64,000 nucleotides of DNA, from NCBI RefSeq assembly GCF_002846415.1, contig NZ_PJMX01000001.1, positions 5,084,001-5,148,000 of the forward strand. The letters run 5' to 3'. Of the stretch, positions 8,633-17,454 are shown one piece after another. Position numbers and translations under genes: made by a program. Each line of letters starts with the position of its first letter. Position 1 is the first letter of the stretch. The notes below the pieces were generated by a model that did no database searches, had not been told where the DNA came from, and saw nothing but the letters and a program-made list of their open reading frames with translations. Source of the DNA: Streptomyces sp. TLI_146 (GTDB lineage: Bacteria > Actinomycetota > Actinomycetes > Streptomycetales > Streptomycetaceae).

Positions 8633-8658
8633 CACGAAGCGAGGAGTGGGGTTTCACC

Positions 8659-9900
8659 ATGCCTTTTGAAGACCAGCTCGGGGACGCGATGCGCAGCACC
8701 GGCGACGGCTTCGTCCCGCAGGACAGCCGCGCGCTGCTCGACGGCGCCCTGATGAGCGGCCGCCGCCGACTGGCCCGGCGCCGGGCCGCCACGGTGACCG
8801 GCAGTGTGGTGGCGCTGGCCGCGGTGGGCCTCGGCGGCGCCTGGGCGAGCGGGCTGGTCGGCGGCTCCTCCGGCGGCTCGCGGGACTCCGGCGGTCCGGC
8901 CGCGTCCGTGGCGGCGCCGCCCAAGTCGACGCTTCCGGAAGGGGTGTCGGTCACCGCCGAGCAGATGATCAAGAACCTCATCGCGCTCCTCCCGCCCGGG
9001 AAGACCAGTAACGAGCAGGGCAGTGGCGCGGACCGGACAGGCAAGAAGTTCGCGTCGCCGACCGCGTCGGTCGTCTTCGACGACGGCAAGGGCCAGGGCT
9101 CGATCGGGATCTCGCTGAGCACGATCGATCCGGCGGGCGAGGGCGCCACCGGATATGTGACCTGCCCCTCGAAGGCGATCACGGACTACGACCACTGCGC
9201 GGCCGAAGTGCTCCCCGACGGCTCGCGGTTCATGCTCTTCCAGGGGTACGAGTACCCGGACCGCCGCGAGGAGACGAAGAACTGGCGGGCCACGCTGATC
9301 ACTCCGAAGGGCGTACTGGTCGACGCGAGCGAGCACAACGCGGCGGCCGAGAAGGGCGGGAAGACAACCCGCGTCGACCCGCCGCTGACCGGAGCGCAGA
9401 TGAAGGCGCTGGTCACGGCCGAGGTGTGGAAGACGACCATGGCGGGTGCCAAGGTGCCGCGCTCGGAGCCGGTGCGCCGGGGCGAGCCGAGCGGGGCCGC
9501 GATGCAGCGCGAGCTGGCCGCCTCCCTGCCGAAGGGGCTCAAGGTCGTGGACCAGGGCAACCAGGGTGGCTACGCGTTCGCGGTCGTGGACGACGGCAAG
9601 GGCAAGAGCCTGGTCGGGATCAACGTCCAGCCCGGGATGGGCGACGTGCCGCTCCAGGGCACGGTGTCGACGCTGCCCAACGGCACCCGGGTCGGCGAGG
9701 AGCAGCGACCGGGGGAGAAGGGCGGCGCGGGCGTGGTGTGGTGGACGGTCGACACGATACGGACGAACGGCCTCCGGGTGGTCATCAGCGCGTTCAACAC
9801 GGGCAACCAGAACGCGCCCGCCACCCGGGCCACTCCGGCGCTGACCATGTCGCAGCTGAAGGAGATCGCGTTGGATGCGAAGTGGGACAAGTTGAGCTGA
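8659..9900 (+). CDS. Single-pass membrane protein downstream of the ECF sigma factor
   Basis: 413 residues. The first ~45 are cytosolic and basic (SGRRRLARRRAAT), one transmembrane helix follows at about 47-70 (VTGSVVALAAVGLGGAWASGL), then a Gly/Ser-rich linker and a large extracytoplasmic domain to the end. The outer part has two similar halves (TAEQMIKNLIALLPPG ... TGAQMKALVTAEVW; LPDGSRFMLFQGYE ... LPNGTRVGEEQRPG), suggesting an internal duplication. N-in topology with an outer sensor next to an ECF factor resembles an anti-sigma factor, but I cannot see a recognised anti-sigma domain. Same strand and 114 bp behind the sigma gene. A GAGGAGTGGGG site precedes ATG 8659. Confidence 0.75.
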   Translation: MPFEDQLGDAMRSTGDGFVPQDSRALLDGALMSGRRRLARRRAATVTGSVVALAAVGLGGAWASGLVGGSSGGSRDSGGPAASVAAPPKSTLPEGVSVTAEQMIKNLIALLPPGKTSNEQGSGADRTGKKFASPTASVVFDDGKGQGSIGISLSTIDPAGEGATGYVTCPSKAITDYDHCAAEVLPDGSRFMLFQGYEYPDRREETKNWRATLITPKGVLVDASEHNAAAEKGGKTTRVDPPLTGAQMKALVTAEVWKTTMAGAKVPRSEPVRRGEPSGAAMQRELAASLPKGLKVVDQGNQGGYAFAVVDDGKGKSLVGINVQPGMGDVPLQGTVSTLPNGTRVGEEQRPGEKGGAGVVWWTVDTIRTNGLRVVISAFNTGNQNAPATRATPALTMSQLKEIALDAKWDKLS

Positions 9901-9989
9901 GCGCTCGACTCGGAGGCGCGGGGATTCCGGTGCGGGCCGGTGGGGGGTGCTCGCGGGTGGGGCGCTCGCGGGTGGGGTGCTTGCGCCCA

Positions 9990-10036
9990 CGTGGCGGAAC
10001 CGCACATGTCACAGCCCCGCCCCCCTGTGGGGCGCC
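9990..10036. repeat. Variant copy of the GC-rich 3'-end module
   Basis: Contains CGCACATGTCACAGCCCCGC, the reverse complement of the variant core at 21781-21800, followed by CCCCCTGTGGGGCGCCCC which folds on itself. It lies between the convergent ends of the membrane protein (+) and the polymerase (-), where a bidirectional terminator is expected. Confidence 0.55.
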
Positions 10037-10049
10037 CCGGCGGGACACC

Positions 10050-11771
10050 TCACTTCACCTCCGAGTACCGCTGCACCACCGCCGTCGTGAACGGGAACCT
10101 CACCGGGGTCTGGCCGAAGGCGATGCGGCCGGCGAGTTCGCCCGCGGCGCGGATCGCCTGTACGACCTGGGGGGCCTCCGCCTCGGGGCAGTGGACGATG
10201 ACCTCGTCGTGCTGGAAGAAGACCAGCTCGGCCCGCATTCCGGCGGTGGCGAGCTCCTGGCGCAGCGCGGCGAGCAGCAGCAGGGCCCAGTCGGCGGCGC
10301 TGCCCTGGACGACGAAGTTGCGGGTGAAGCGGCCCCGGGCGCGCGCGTTGGTGGACGCGTAGCCGGGGGTGAACTCGCCGTCTGGGGAGGTGAGTTCGGC
10401 GCCGCCCTCCTGGGGGAGGCCCGCCTCGCCGTCGTCGCCCGCCCCGGCCGCGGGCGGGCTGGTGCGGCCGAGCCAGGTGCGTACGAGATGGCCCTCCTCG
10501 CCCGCCTTCGCGGCGTCGTCGACGTACGCCACGGCCCGGGGGAAGCGGCGGCGCAGGGCGGCGAGGTTCTTGAGGCCGTCGCCGGACGTCTGGCCGTAGA
10601 TCGCGCCGAGCAGGGCGATCTTGGCGTGGTCGCGGTCGCCGGAGAAGGCGCGGTCGGACAGGGCGGTATAGAGGTCGCCGTCGTGCCCGGCCACCTCCAT
10701 CAGCCCCGGGTCGCGGGAGATCGCGGCGAGGACGCGCGGCTCCATCTGGTCGGCGTCGGCCACCACCAGGCGCCAGCCCTCGTCGGCCACCACCGCCTGC
10801 CGGATGACCTTGGGGATCTGGAGCGCGCCCCCGCCGTTGGTGGTCCAGCGGCCGCTGACCGTGCCCCCCGGGGTGTACTCGGGACGGAAGCGGCCGTCGC
10901 GCACCCAGTCGTGCAGCCAGCTCCAGCCGTGCGCGGTCCAGATCCGGTACAGCTTCTTGTAGGCGACCAGCGGTGCCACGGCCGGGTGGTCGATCTCCTC
11001 CAGGGCCCAGCGGCGGGTGGAGGTGATCCGGATGCCCGCCTCGGCGAACGCCTTGATGACGTCGGCGGGCAGATCGGGCCGGACCCGGCGGCCGAACGCG
11101 GCCGACACCTCGTCCGCGAGCTCGGCGAGGCGGCGGGGCTCGCCGCCGCCCGCGTACCGCTCGCCGAGCAGGTCGTTCAGCAGGGCGCGGTGGACGTCCG
11201 CGCGCCAGGGCAGGCCCGCCCGGTTCATCTCGGCGGCCACCAGCATCCCGGCGGACTCGGAGGCGGTGAGCAGCCGCATCCGGCCGGGGTGCTCGGCCTT
11301 CTCGTGCCGCCGCTGCTGCTCCGCGTACACCTCGACCAGGGCTTCGAGGGGCAGGGCGGTGCCGCTCGGCGGCTCGAAGAGGGGGGACTGGCGGCCGGGC
11401 TCGGCGGCGCGGGCGCGAGGGTCCGCCGGTACGGGCAGGTGGTGCAGCCGGGCCCAGGCGGCCGCCGCCGAACGCGGCTCGCCGAGGCGGCCCTCGTGGC
11501 CGAGGAGGAGCAGCTCGGCGGCCTCGATGTCGTAGCACCGCTCGACGCGGACGCCGGCGGCGAGCAGGCGCGGGTAGATGTCCGCGGTGGAGCGCCACAC
11601 CCAGCGCCCCACACCGGGCCGGGCCCGGACGGCCCCGGCCAGATCGGGCTCGTGCGCCACGGGCCCTTCGGGCAGCCCGTCCCGCCCGAGGGCGACGAGC
11701 CGCGCGCCGCCGTCCTCGGTGGGGTCCACCGCCCACTTCTCGTCCACGAGTGCGAGTGTGGCACCGGCCAC
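10050..11771 (-). CDS. Family-A DNA polymerase-like protein (bifunctional 3'-5' exonuclease/DNA polymerase type)
   Basis: About 573 residues, shorter than Pol I because the 5'-nuclease is absent. The polymerase motifs are all present: motif A VVADADQMEPRVLA, motif B RDHAKIALLGAIYGQT (R-x3-K and YG of the O-helix), and motif C FFQHDEVIVHC with the metal-binding Asp. EYTPGGTVSGRWTTNGG matches the T/R-rich template-contact region. The N-terminal third corresponds to the exonuclease-like fold, but I see no clear DxE catalytic pair, so proofreading may be lost. This is the second, non-essential PolA-like protein common in actinobacteria, assumed to act in repair. The start is uncertain: GTG 11771 is used; TTG 11777 and GTG 11746 are possible, none with a strong ribosome site. 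It lies 51 bp downstream of the NmrA-like gene on the same strand. Confidence 0.9.
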   Translation of the reverse strand: MAGATLALVDEKWAVDPTEDGGARLVALGRDGLPEGPVAHEPDLAGAVRARPGVGRWVWRSTADIYPRLLAAGVRVERCYDIEAAELLLLGHEGRLGEPRSAAAAWARLHHLPVPADPRARAAEPGRQSPLFEPPSGTALPLEALVEVYAEQQRRHEKAEHPGRMRLLTASESAGMLVAAEMNRAGLPWRADVHRALLNDLLGERYAGGGEPRRLAELADEVSAAFGRRVRPDLPADVIKAFAEAGIRITSTRRWALEEIDHPAVAPLVAYKKLYRIWTAHGWSWLHDWVRDGRFRPEYTPGGTVSGRWTTNGGGALQIPKVIRQAVVADEGWRLVVADADQMEPRVLAAISRDPGLMEVAGHDGDLYTALSDRAFSGDRDHAKIALLGAIYGQTSGDGLKNLAALRRRFPRAVAYVDDAAKAGEEGHLVRTWLGRTSPPAAGAGDDGEAGLPQEGGAELTSPDGEFTPGYASTNARARGRFTRNFVVQGSAADWALLLLAALRQELATAGMRAELVFFQHDEVIVHCPEAEAPQVVQAIRAAGELAGRIAFGQTPVRFPFTTAVVQRYSEVK

Positions 11772-11822
11772 TGACAACGGCGTTCCGAGGCGCGGGGAAG
11801 GGACCAGGGGAAGGGGAAGGGG

Positions 11823-12644
11823 CTACCGGCCGGATGCCGCGGCCACCGCCTCCGCGTACACCTCCAGCGCGTCGAGCGGTGCGCAGCCGAGGAGCTCCCG
11901 CAGCTCGCCCGCGTCCGGGGTGGCGAGGAAGCCGCCGGCGATCGCCGAGTACGTGCCGACCAGCATCGGGACCTGGAAGTCCAGCGCCCCGGACGCGGAG
12001 ATCCGTTCGCGCGCGTCGGCCAGCGTCTCCGGCGCGTACGTCGTTCCGGTCGCGGCGGCCAGTTCGGCGCCGCCGAGGGCGCGGGGGCCGGCGAGTTCAT
12101 AGACCCGGCCCGCGTGCGGGGCGGGGTCGAGGGCGACGCGGGCCGCGATCTCGGCCAGGTCGGCGCGTGCCACCGCCGCGAGGCGGCCGTCGGCCAGCGG
12201 CGCGGTGAGGCGCCCGTCGGCGTCCGGGGCGGCGAGGAAGGCGAGGAGCTCGGCGTAGAGGCCGTTGCGCAGGACCGTCCATTTCAAAGAAGTGGACGCG
12301 CTCAGACGGCGCTCGGTCCAGCGGTGGGCGAGGGCGTACGGCAGGTGGTCGCCCGCGCCGGTGAGGCTGGTGTAGACGACGTGGCGCACCCCGGCGCGCT
12401 CGGCCACCGAGATCGCGGCGTCGTGGCGGGCGATGACGGTGTCGTCCTCGCCGTAGCCGGCGGAGATCAGCAGCAGGGTGTCGACCCCGGCGAACGCCCC
12501 GGGCAGGGACTCGGGCTCGTCGAAGTCGACGCGCCGGGCGCCGGGCAGCGGTGCGCGCGTGCCGAGCACGACGTCGTCGCGGCCCGCGAGGCGCTCGGCT
12601 ACGAGTCGGCCCAGACCGCCGGAGACACCGGTGACGAGCAGCAT
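11823..12644 (-). CDS. NmrA/QOR2-like NAD(P)H-binding oxidoreductase
   Basis: 273 residues from ATG 12644. The N-terminus MLLVTGVSGGLGRLVAERL is the GxxGxxG Rossmann motif of atypical short-chain dehydrogenases; VDTLLLISAG and AGVRHVVYTSLTGAG follow as in NmrA/YtfG (QorB) proteins, with WTVLRNGLYAELL for the substrate side. No YxxxK catalytic pair is visible, as usual for this family. It is divergent from the HxlR gene 116 bp away. HxlR regulators commonly control a divergent NAD(P)H:quinone oxidoreductase of this type, so a response to quinones or electrophiles is likely. Confidence 0.88.
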   Translation of the reverse strand: MLLVTGVSGGLGRLVAERLAGRDDVVLGTRAPLPGARRVDFDEPESLPGAFAGVDTLLLISAGYGEDDTVIARHDAAISVAERAGVRHVVYTSLTGAGDHLPYALAHRWTERRLSASTSLKWTVLRNGLYAELLAFLAAPDADGRLTAPLADGRLAAVARADLAEIAARVALDPAPHAGRVYELAGPRALGGAELAAATGTTYAPETLADARERISASGALDFQVPMLVGTYSAIAGGFLATPDAGELRELLGCAPLDALEVYAEAVAAASGR

Positions 12645-12759
12645 GGAGGACTCCCAGGAGAGGCGGGTGAGGAACGCGCACAGGGATCTGTTCGCGGTGG
12701 TGTTCGACAACTGCGACCATCGTCTGCGGTTCGGCACGCGCGCGTAAGGAGGCACTTCG

Positions 12760-13179
12760 ATGTCAGTGGGGCACACGGAGGTAACCACCCCCGGGGACCG
12801 GCGGGTGATCGCCGACCCCGTGATCAGCTGCGAGACCCCGCAGGACGAGTGCGGGGTGCGCGATGTGCTCGACCGGCTCGGCGACAAGTGGTCGGTGTAC
12901 GTGGTGGTCGAACTCGCCGCGGGCGTCAAGCGGTTCCGCCAGCTCCAGCGGGCCGTGCCCGGCATCTCGCAGCGGATGCTGACGCTGACCCTGCGGCGTC
13001 TGGAGCGCGACGGTCTGGTGGACCGGACGGTGTATCCGACGGTCCCCGCGCAGGTCGAGTACGAGCTGACCGCGATGGGCCACAGCCTCACCCACCTGGT
13101 CAAGGCGCTCGCCGACTGGTCGATCGGCCACCGGGACGCGATCGCCCGGGCCCGCCGGGACTGGGACGCGGCGCAGTGA
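12760..13179 (+). CDS. HxlR-family winged-helix regulator
   Basis: 139 residues with the HxlR wHTH at about 30-120: CGVRDVLDRLGDKWSVYVV, then FRQLQRAVPGISQRMLTLTL (recognition region) and LVDRTVYPTVPAQVEYELT (wing). Two cysteines lie before the domain (CETPQDEC); in QorR and related HxlR proteins a single Cys near this place senses diamide or quinones, so a redox switch is possible. Divergent from the NmrA-like oxidoreductase, its likely target. The stop overlaps the next gene as GTGA. ATG 12760 has AAGGAGG upstream, a near-perfect ribosome site. Confidence 0.92.
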   Translation: MSVGHTEVTTPGDRRVIADPVISCETPQDECGVRDVLDRLGDKWSVYVVVELAAGVKRFRQLQRAVPGISQRMLTLTLRRLERDGLVDRTVYPTVPAQVEYELTAMGHSLTHLVKALADWSIGHRDAIARARRDWDAAQ

Positions 13180-14312
13180 CGACGGTCGAGCGGGCGCTGG
13201 CCGCGGCGCTGTACGCCGAGTCCGATACGGACCTGGACACGGGTGCATCGCTGCTGGCCGCCGACCCGTCCGCCGACGCCGAGCTCGCCCTGCGCGGGCA
13301 GGAGCTGGTCGGGCGGGCGTGGGAGCGGGGCTGGCAGCCGGCCGATGTCGTACGGATGGTCAGGCGCGAGCTGGCGGAGCCGCACGTACGGCTGGCCGTG
13401 GAGCTCGTGCTCGTACAGCTGAAGCGGTACGAGCGACTGCCGGCGCGGTGGGCGGAGCAGGCCGACGCGCTCGCGGACGCCGTCCGGGGCGCGGGCGAGC
13501 GGTCGGAGGACCGCTTCACGCGCGCGACGACGGTCCTTGAGCTGTACCGGCTGCTGCTGCGGCTGCCCGCGATCGAGCCGGTGGGGCCGGTGCCGGGTAC
13601 GCCCGTGCATCTGCCGCCGGTGCACGGCGAGCCCAAGACGCTGACGCGGATCCGGGCGCTGCTGGCCAAGGCGGAGGCGACGGAGTTCCCGCAGGAGGCG
13701 GAGGCGCTGAGCGCCAAGGCGCAGGAGCTGATGGCGCTGCACAGCATCGACGAGGCGGTGCTCGCGGCGGGCGGTCAGCGGGGGGACGCGCCGGGGGCGT
13801 GCCGGATCGGGGTGGACGCGCCGTACGAGACGGCCAAGGCGATCCTGCTCGACGCGGTCGCCTCGGCCAACCACTGCCGGGCGGTGTGGAACGGCGAGTT
13901 CGGCTTCTCGACGGTGGTGGGCTTCGAGGCCGACCTGGAGGCGGTCGAGCTGCTCTACACGTCGCTGCTGGTGCAGGGGACCGCGGCGATGACGCGGGCG
14001 GAGGCCTTGCAGCGGGCGGGCGGCCGTAAGCGGACGAAGACGTTCCGGCAGTCTTTCCTGCTGGCGTACGCGAACCGGCTCGGCGACCTCCTGTCGGCGA
14101 CGGCCCGCGAGGTGGAGTCCACGGCGTCCCCCGACCTGCTGCCGGTGCTGGCCACGCGCGCGGTGGCGGTCGCGGGGCGGGCGGAGGAGATGTTTCCGCG
14201 GACGGTACGGACGCGGGTGCGGGGGGCGACGGATGCGGCGGGCTGGGAGTCCGGCACGACGGCGGCCAACCGCGCCCACCACGGCCCGGCCCGCCGACGC
14301 TTGCCGGGCTGA
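13176..14312 (+). CDS. DUF2786 domain protein
   Basis: About 378 residues, starting at GTG 13176 inside the stop of the HxlR gene (GTGA overlap), so the two are translationally coupled. The middle holds the DUF2786 signature TLTRIRALLAKAEATEFPQE, AEALSAKAQELMALHSID (about residues 155-192). A C-terminal part follows with FGFSTVVGFEADLEAVELLY and a KRTKTFRQSFLLAYANRLG segment, as in the long actinobacterial members. The biochemical role is unknown for the family. No signal peptide or membrane helix. Context does not explain its coupling to a redox regulator. Confidence 0.85.
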   Translation: MTTVERALAAALYAESDTDLDTGASLLAADPSADAELALRGQELVGRAWERGWQPADVVRMVRRELAEPHVRLAVELVLVQLKRYERLPARWAEQADALADAVRGAGERSEDRFTRATTVLELYRLLLRLPAIEPVGPVPGTPVHLPPVHGEPKTLTRIRALLAKAEATEFPQEAEALSAKAQELMALHSIDEAVLAAGGQRGDAPGACRIGVDAPYETAKAILLDAVASANHCRAVWNGEFGFSTVVGFEADLEAVELLYTSLLVQGTAAMTRAEALQRAGGRKRTKTFRQSFLLAYANRLGDLLSATAREVESTASPDLLPVLATRAVAVAGRAEEMFPRTVRTRVRGATDAAGWESGTTAANRAHHGPARRRLPG

Positions 14313-14380
14313 CCCCGTCTGCCGGGGCGGCGCTCCCTGCCCCCGCACCCCGCTTTCGGGGCTGCGCCCCCATGTCCCTG

Positions 14381-14520
14381 TTCGTCTGCGGACCGTAGAT
14401 GGCTGGTCGCGCAGTTCCCCGCGCCCCTAGGGGATGCGGGCGAGTGTGATGGCGAAGCCGAGCCCTTTAGGGGCGCGGGGAACTGCGCGACCAGCCCAAG
14501 ACGGCCCGCGGACAAACACG
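14381..14520. repeat. Inverted pair of the GC-rich 3'-end module
   Basis: The 307-bp gap 14313-14619 has no gene. The left module is TTCGTCTGCGGACCG (14381) then GGCTGGTCGCGCAG + TTCCCCGCGCCCCT (14401-14428). The right one is its reverse complement at 14469-14496, followed by CGGCCCGCGGACAAACAC. The arms can pair over about 45 bp around a 40-nt loop. A second recurring string, TTTAGGGAAGGGGCGGGGTGGGG, lies at 14580-14602 just before the FUSC gene. Confidence 0.85.
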
Positions 14521-14607
14521 GGGCCCGGGGCGCAGCCCCCGGAGAAATCCACCTTTACCCACCCCCACCCCCGGAGGGTTTAGGGAAGGGGCGGGGTGGG
14601 GGATCGA

Positions 14608-14622
14608 TACGCTCGCCCCATG
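14608..14622 (+). promoter_or_regulatory. Predicted leaderless promoter of the FUSC gene
   Basis: TACGCT (14608-14613) is a good -10 hexamer ending 6 nt before ATG 14620, and no ribosome site precedes that ATG. Transcription would begin at or within a base or two of the start codon. The alternative GTG 14596 has AGGGAAGGGG upstream. Confidence 0.5.
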
Positions 14623-16707
14623 AGCTGGCTCCGCTCCCTCAAAGCCACCGCCCGATCGGGGCTGAGCGTAGAGCGGCGGCGGCTGGAGCCCACCGTCGCG
14701 CTGCGCGGAGCCACCGGACTCGCCCTGGTCGTCGGCGTCAGCCTCGTCACCCTCGGCCCCACCGCCGCCGTGAGCTCCGCGTTCGGCGCGTTCCAGGCCG
14801 CCATCGCCACCTTCCAGCGCAGCTGGCGCCCCCGCCCGGTCCTGGCGCTCGCGTCCGGCGCCAGCCTCGCCCTCTCCACCTTCCTGGGCTACCTCGTCGG
14901 CGCCCACTCCCCGTTCTTCCTGGCCCTGCTCGCCGTCTGGACGTTCGCCGCCGGTCTCGCCTGGGCCGTCGGCCCCACCGCCGGGATCATCGCCTCCTCC
15001 AACGTGGCGATCATGCTGGTCACCGTCACCCTGCCCACCTCGATCGCGACCGCCGCCGGGCACGCCGCGATGATCGCCGCGGGCGGCGTCGTCCAGGCGG
15101 CCCTCGTCGTGCTCGTCCCGATCCGCCGCTGGGGCGCCCAGCGCGACGCGCTCGCCGACGCGCTGGCCGCCGAGGCCGACTACGCCCGCCGCCTCCGGCA
15201 GGACCCGCGCGCCGCCTTCGACCCGGAGCCTCTGATGACGGCCCGGCTGGCCGCCACCGTCACCCCCCGGGAGGCCCGCCGCCGCCCGGCGGAGCTGCAC
15301 GGATCCCGGGGCGTGGCCGAGCGGATCCGGCCGGTCCTCGCCTCGCTCGCGGACCCCGCGCTCGGCGTGCCGGAGCAGGGCCCCGAGCGCGACCGGGTGC
15401 GCGAACTGCTCGGCGCCGCCGCCTCCGTGCTCGACGCGGCCGCCCGCGCGATCCGGCACGGCGAGGCCGTACGCATCCCGGCGCCCGCCGAGGCCGCGCT
15501 CAGGACGCCCGACACCGGCGCGATCCTCAGCGGCCCCGCCTTCCGCGCCGCCACCCGCCTGATCGCGCTGCTCGGCGACGTCGTGGAGACGGCCGAGGGC
15601 ACCGGAGGCGACGACTCCGAGCCGCTGCTGCGGCCCACCCTGCCCCGGCTCGTCCCGCTCGCCCTGCGCACCATGCGCGCCGAGCTGGGCCGCCGCGACT
15701 CCCCGGTCTTCCGGCACGCCGCCCGGGTCTGCGCGGTCGCCGCCGCCGGATACCTCCTGGGCAAGGCCCTCCCGCTCGGCCACGGCTACTGGGCGCCGAT
15801 GGCCTCCGTCATGGTGATGCGCCCGGACTTCTCGCAGACGTACTCCCGCGCGGTCGCCCGCTTCGGCGGCACCCTCGTCGGCGTCGCCCTCGCCACCGGT
15901 CTCGTCCAGCTCACCCACCCGGGCCCCGGCCTCTCGGCCGCGCTGGCGGTGCTCTGCGCGTTCCTGATGTACCTGCTGATGCGTACGGGATACGCGGCGG
16001 CCAGCGCGTGCACCTCCGCGTATGTGGTCTTCCTGCTCGGCACCGGCGGCCTCCAGTGGACCCAGACCGTCCCCGACCGGGTGCTGCTCACCTTGCTCGG
16101 CGGGGTGCTGGCGATGGCCGCGTACGCGCTCTACCCGGCCTGGGAGACGCCCCGGCTGCGCACCCGGCTCGCGGACTGGCTGGCCGCCTGCGGGCGGTAC
16201 GCGGCGGCGGTCGTCGAGCGGTACGCCGACCCCGCGGCGCCCGCCGACGAGGTGCGCCGGGCGCTGCTCGCCACCCGCGCGGCCCGGGTCGCCTGGCAGG
16301 AGGCCCTGGAACGGGCCACCCACGAACCGGTGCGCCACCGGGGGCTGTCCCGGGCCGCCGCCGAGGGCGCCGGGCACGCGGTGGGGCAGCTCGGCCGGAT
16401 CGCGATGCTGATGGAGGCGCACGTCCCCGAGCGCGGCGCGCCCCCGGTCCCGGCCGCCGCCGCGTTCGCCGGGGCGCTGCGCGGGGCCACCGAGCGCGGT
16501 GCGAAGGCGGTGCGGGAGCGGCGGGTGCCGCGGTGGGACGAGGCGGAGCAGGCGCTGGCCGCGTGGGATGTCGGCGAGGGGGCGCCTGACCGGGTCGTGC
16601 GCAAGGGCGCGGGGCTGCTGCTGCACTCCCTGGAGGAGCTCTCGGACGCGCTCGCCTCGCCCGCCCCGCCGATGGCCCTCAAGGACGCCGGGACGCCGAG
16701 GTCCTGA
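14620..16707 (+). CDS. FUSC-family (fusaric acid resistance-like) membrane transporter
   Basis: 695 residues with the FUSC layout of two hydrophobic blocks. Block one, about residues 25-165, has six helices (GATGLALVVGVSLVTLGPTA, TAGIIASSNVAIMLVTV, HAAMIAAGGVVQAALVVLV). A cytosolic segment follows, about 166-360. Block two, about 370-510, is the FUSC_2 domain, with LGHGYWAPMASVMVMRPDFS as its signature and GGTLVGVALATGLVQL after it. A soluble helical tail ends the protein. Members export aromatic acids or hydrophobic toxins, or have no assigned substrate; nothing nearby names it. Convergent with the lipoprotein gene, only 9 bp apart. Confidence 0.88.
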   Translation: MSWLRSLKATARSGLSVERRRLEPTVALRGATGLALVVGVSLVTLGPTAAVSSAFGAFQAAIATFQRSWRPRPVLALASGASLALSTFLGYLVGAHSPFFLALLAVWTFAAGLAWAVGPTAGIIASSNVAIMLVTVTLPTSIATAAGHAAMIAAGGVVQAALVVLVPIRRWGAQRDALADALAAEADYARRLRQDPRAAFDPEPLMTARLAATVTPREARRRPAELHGSRGVAERIRPVLASLADPALGVPEQGPERDRVRELLGAAASVLDAAARAIRHGEAVRIPAPAEAALRTPDTGAILSGPAFRAATRLIALLGDVVETAEGTGGDDSEPLLRPTLPRLVPLALRTMRAELGRRDSPVFRHAARVCAVAAAGYLLGKALPLGHGYWAPMASVMVMRPDFSQTYSRAVARFGGTLVGVALATGLVQLTHPGPGLSAALAVLCAFLMYLLMRTGYAAASACTSAYVVFLLGTGGLQWTQTVPDRVLLTLLGGVLAMAAYALYPAWETPRLRTRLADWLAACGRYAAAVVERYADPAAPADEVRRALLATRAARVAWQEALERATHEPVRHRGLSRAAAEGAGHAVGQLGRIAMLMEAHVPERGAPPVPAAAAFAGALRGATERGAKAVRERRVPRWDEAEQALAAWDVGEGAPDRVVRKGAGLLLHSLEELSDALASPAPPMALKDAGTPRS

Positions 16708-16716
16708 AGGGGAGCG

Positions 16717-17214
16717 TCAGGGAGTCGGCAGGCCCGCCGTCGGGATGGCCGTCGGCAGCTTCCCGTCCAGCTCCGACTTGGTGTAGGTGTCGGTCTTGCC
16801 GCCCTCCCACTTCACCGTGAGGGTCTTGCGGTCCGCGCTCAGCGAGGGCATGCCCGCCGCCCGGTCGGTGTTGCCGTCGGCGCACTTCAGCTCGATCATC
16901 GCCATGCCGTTGTCGCTGACCGTGCCGCTGCACGTGTGTTCGCCGCCGAGCGCCACGGTCGTACCGCTGATCACCAGGGCGGTGGGCCTGCCCTCGAGGA
17001 CGGCCGCCCAGGCGCCGGCGATGTCCTTGGCGGCCACCTTGCCGCCGCCGGTGCTCCCGTTGCCGCTGCCGCCGCTCGGGCTCGCGCTCTGCCCGCTGCC
17101 GCCGGTGTCCTTCTCCTTGGGCTTGTCGCCGCCGTCCGAGCTGGAGCACCCGGCCACGGTGAGACAAGCGGCGAGCGCCACGGCGCCCGCCCCGGTACGT
17201 ACATGCCTGCGCAC
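16717..17214 (-). CDS. Secreted lipoprotein of unknown function
   Basis: 165 residues. Basic N-region, hydrophobic stretch and lipobox LTVAGC with the lipidated Cys at 23; mature protein begins with a long Ser/Gly/Lys linker (about 24-60). The domain (about 60-150) reads like a small beta-barrel: AWAAVLEGRPTALVISGTTV, HTCSGTVSDNGMAMIELKC, KTLTVKWEGGKTDTYTKS. Two cysteines (HTC, LKC) could form a disulphide. Similar lipoproteins are common in Streptomyces; no function is assigned. ATG 17214 follows AGGGGAT. Confidence 0.85.
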   Translation of the reverse strand: MRRHVRTGAGAVALAACLTVAGCSSSDGGDKPKEKDTGGSGQSASPSGGSGNGSTGGGKVAAKDIAGAWAAVLEGRPTALVISGTTVALGGEHTCSGTVSDNGMAMIELKCADGNTDRAAGMPSLSADRKTLTVKWEGGKTDTYTKSELDGKLPTAIPTAGLPTP

Positions 17215-17353
17215 TGCGAAATCCCCTTGGTAGGACGGTTTCCGGACGCGTCAAGCTACCAGCGCGTGAACCAGGGGGGCGTGAGACGCGTCTATACCCA
17301 GTGGACGAGTAGTCCAACCCGGTGGAATGCCTGTAACGGCCCGAGTACCGCGC

Positions 17354-17376
17354 GTGCACGTGCATATGCTCATGCA
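17354..17376 (+). promoter_or_regulatory. Candidate operator, copy 1 (shared 23-bp motif)
   Basis: Reads GTGCACGTGCAT followed by ATGCTCATGCA. It includes the perfect palindrome TGCACGTGCA (17355-17364) and lies 79 bp before the DUF397 start. A second copy, 20 of 23 bases identical and inverted, is at 18466-18488. A weaker relative, TGCACGCCTGCA, is at 17425-17436. Confidence 0.55.
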
Positions 17377-17454
17377 GGCGCACATGAACACGGCTATGAT
17401 CCGGGGCAGTTGACCTTTCACAGATGCACGCCTGCACATCCCCCGGGAGCGACC

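Noticed and set aside
6985..10005. A 1006-residue minus-strand open frame
   Set aside because: It is antisense to the TPR, sigma factor and membrane protein genes and is only Arg/Val/Gln-rich text without domains, as usual for high-GC shadow frames.
11823..14348. An 841-residue minus-strand frame seeming to extend the NmrA-like protein
   Set aside because: Only the last 273 residues (from ATG 12644) form the Rossmann protein; the rest is antisense to the HxlR and DUF2786 genes.
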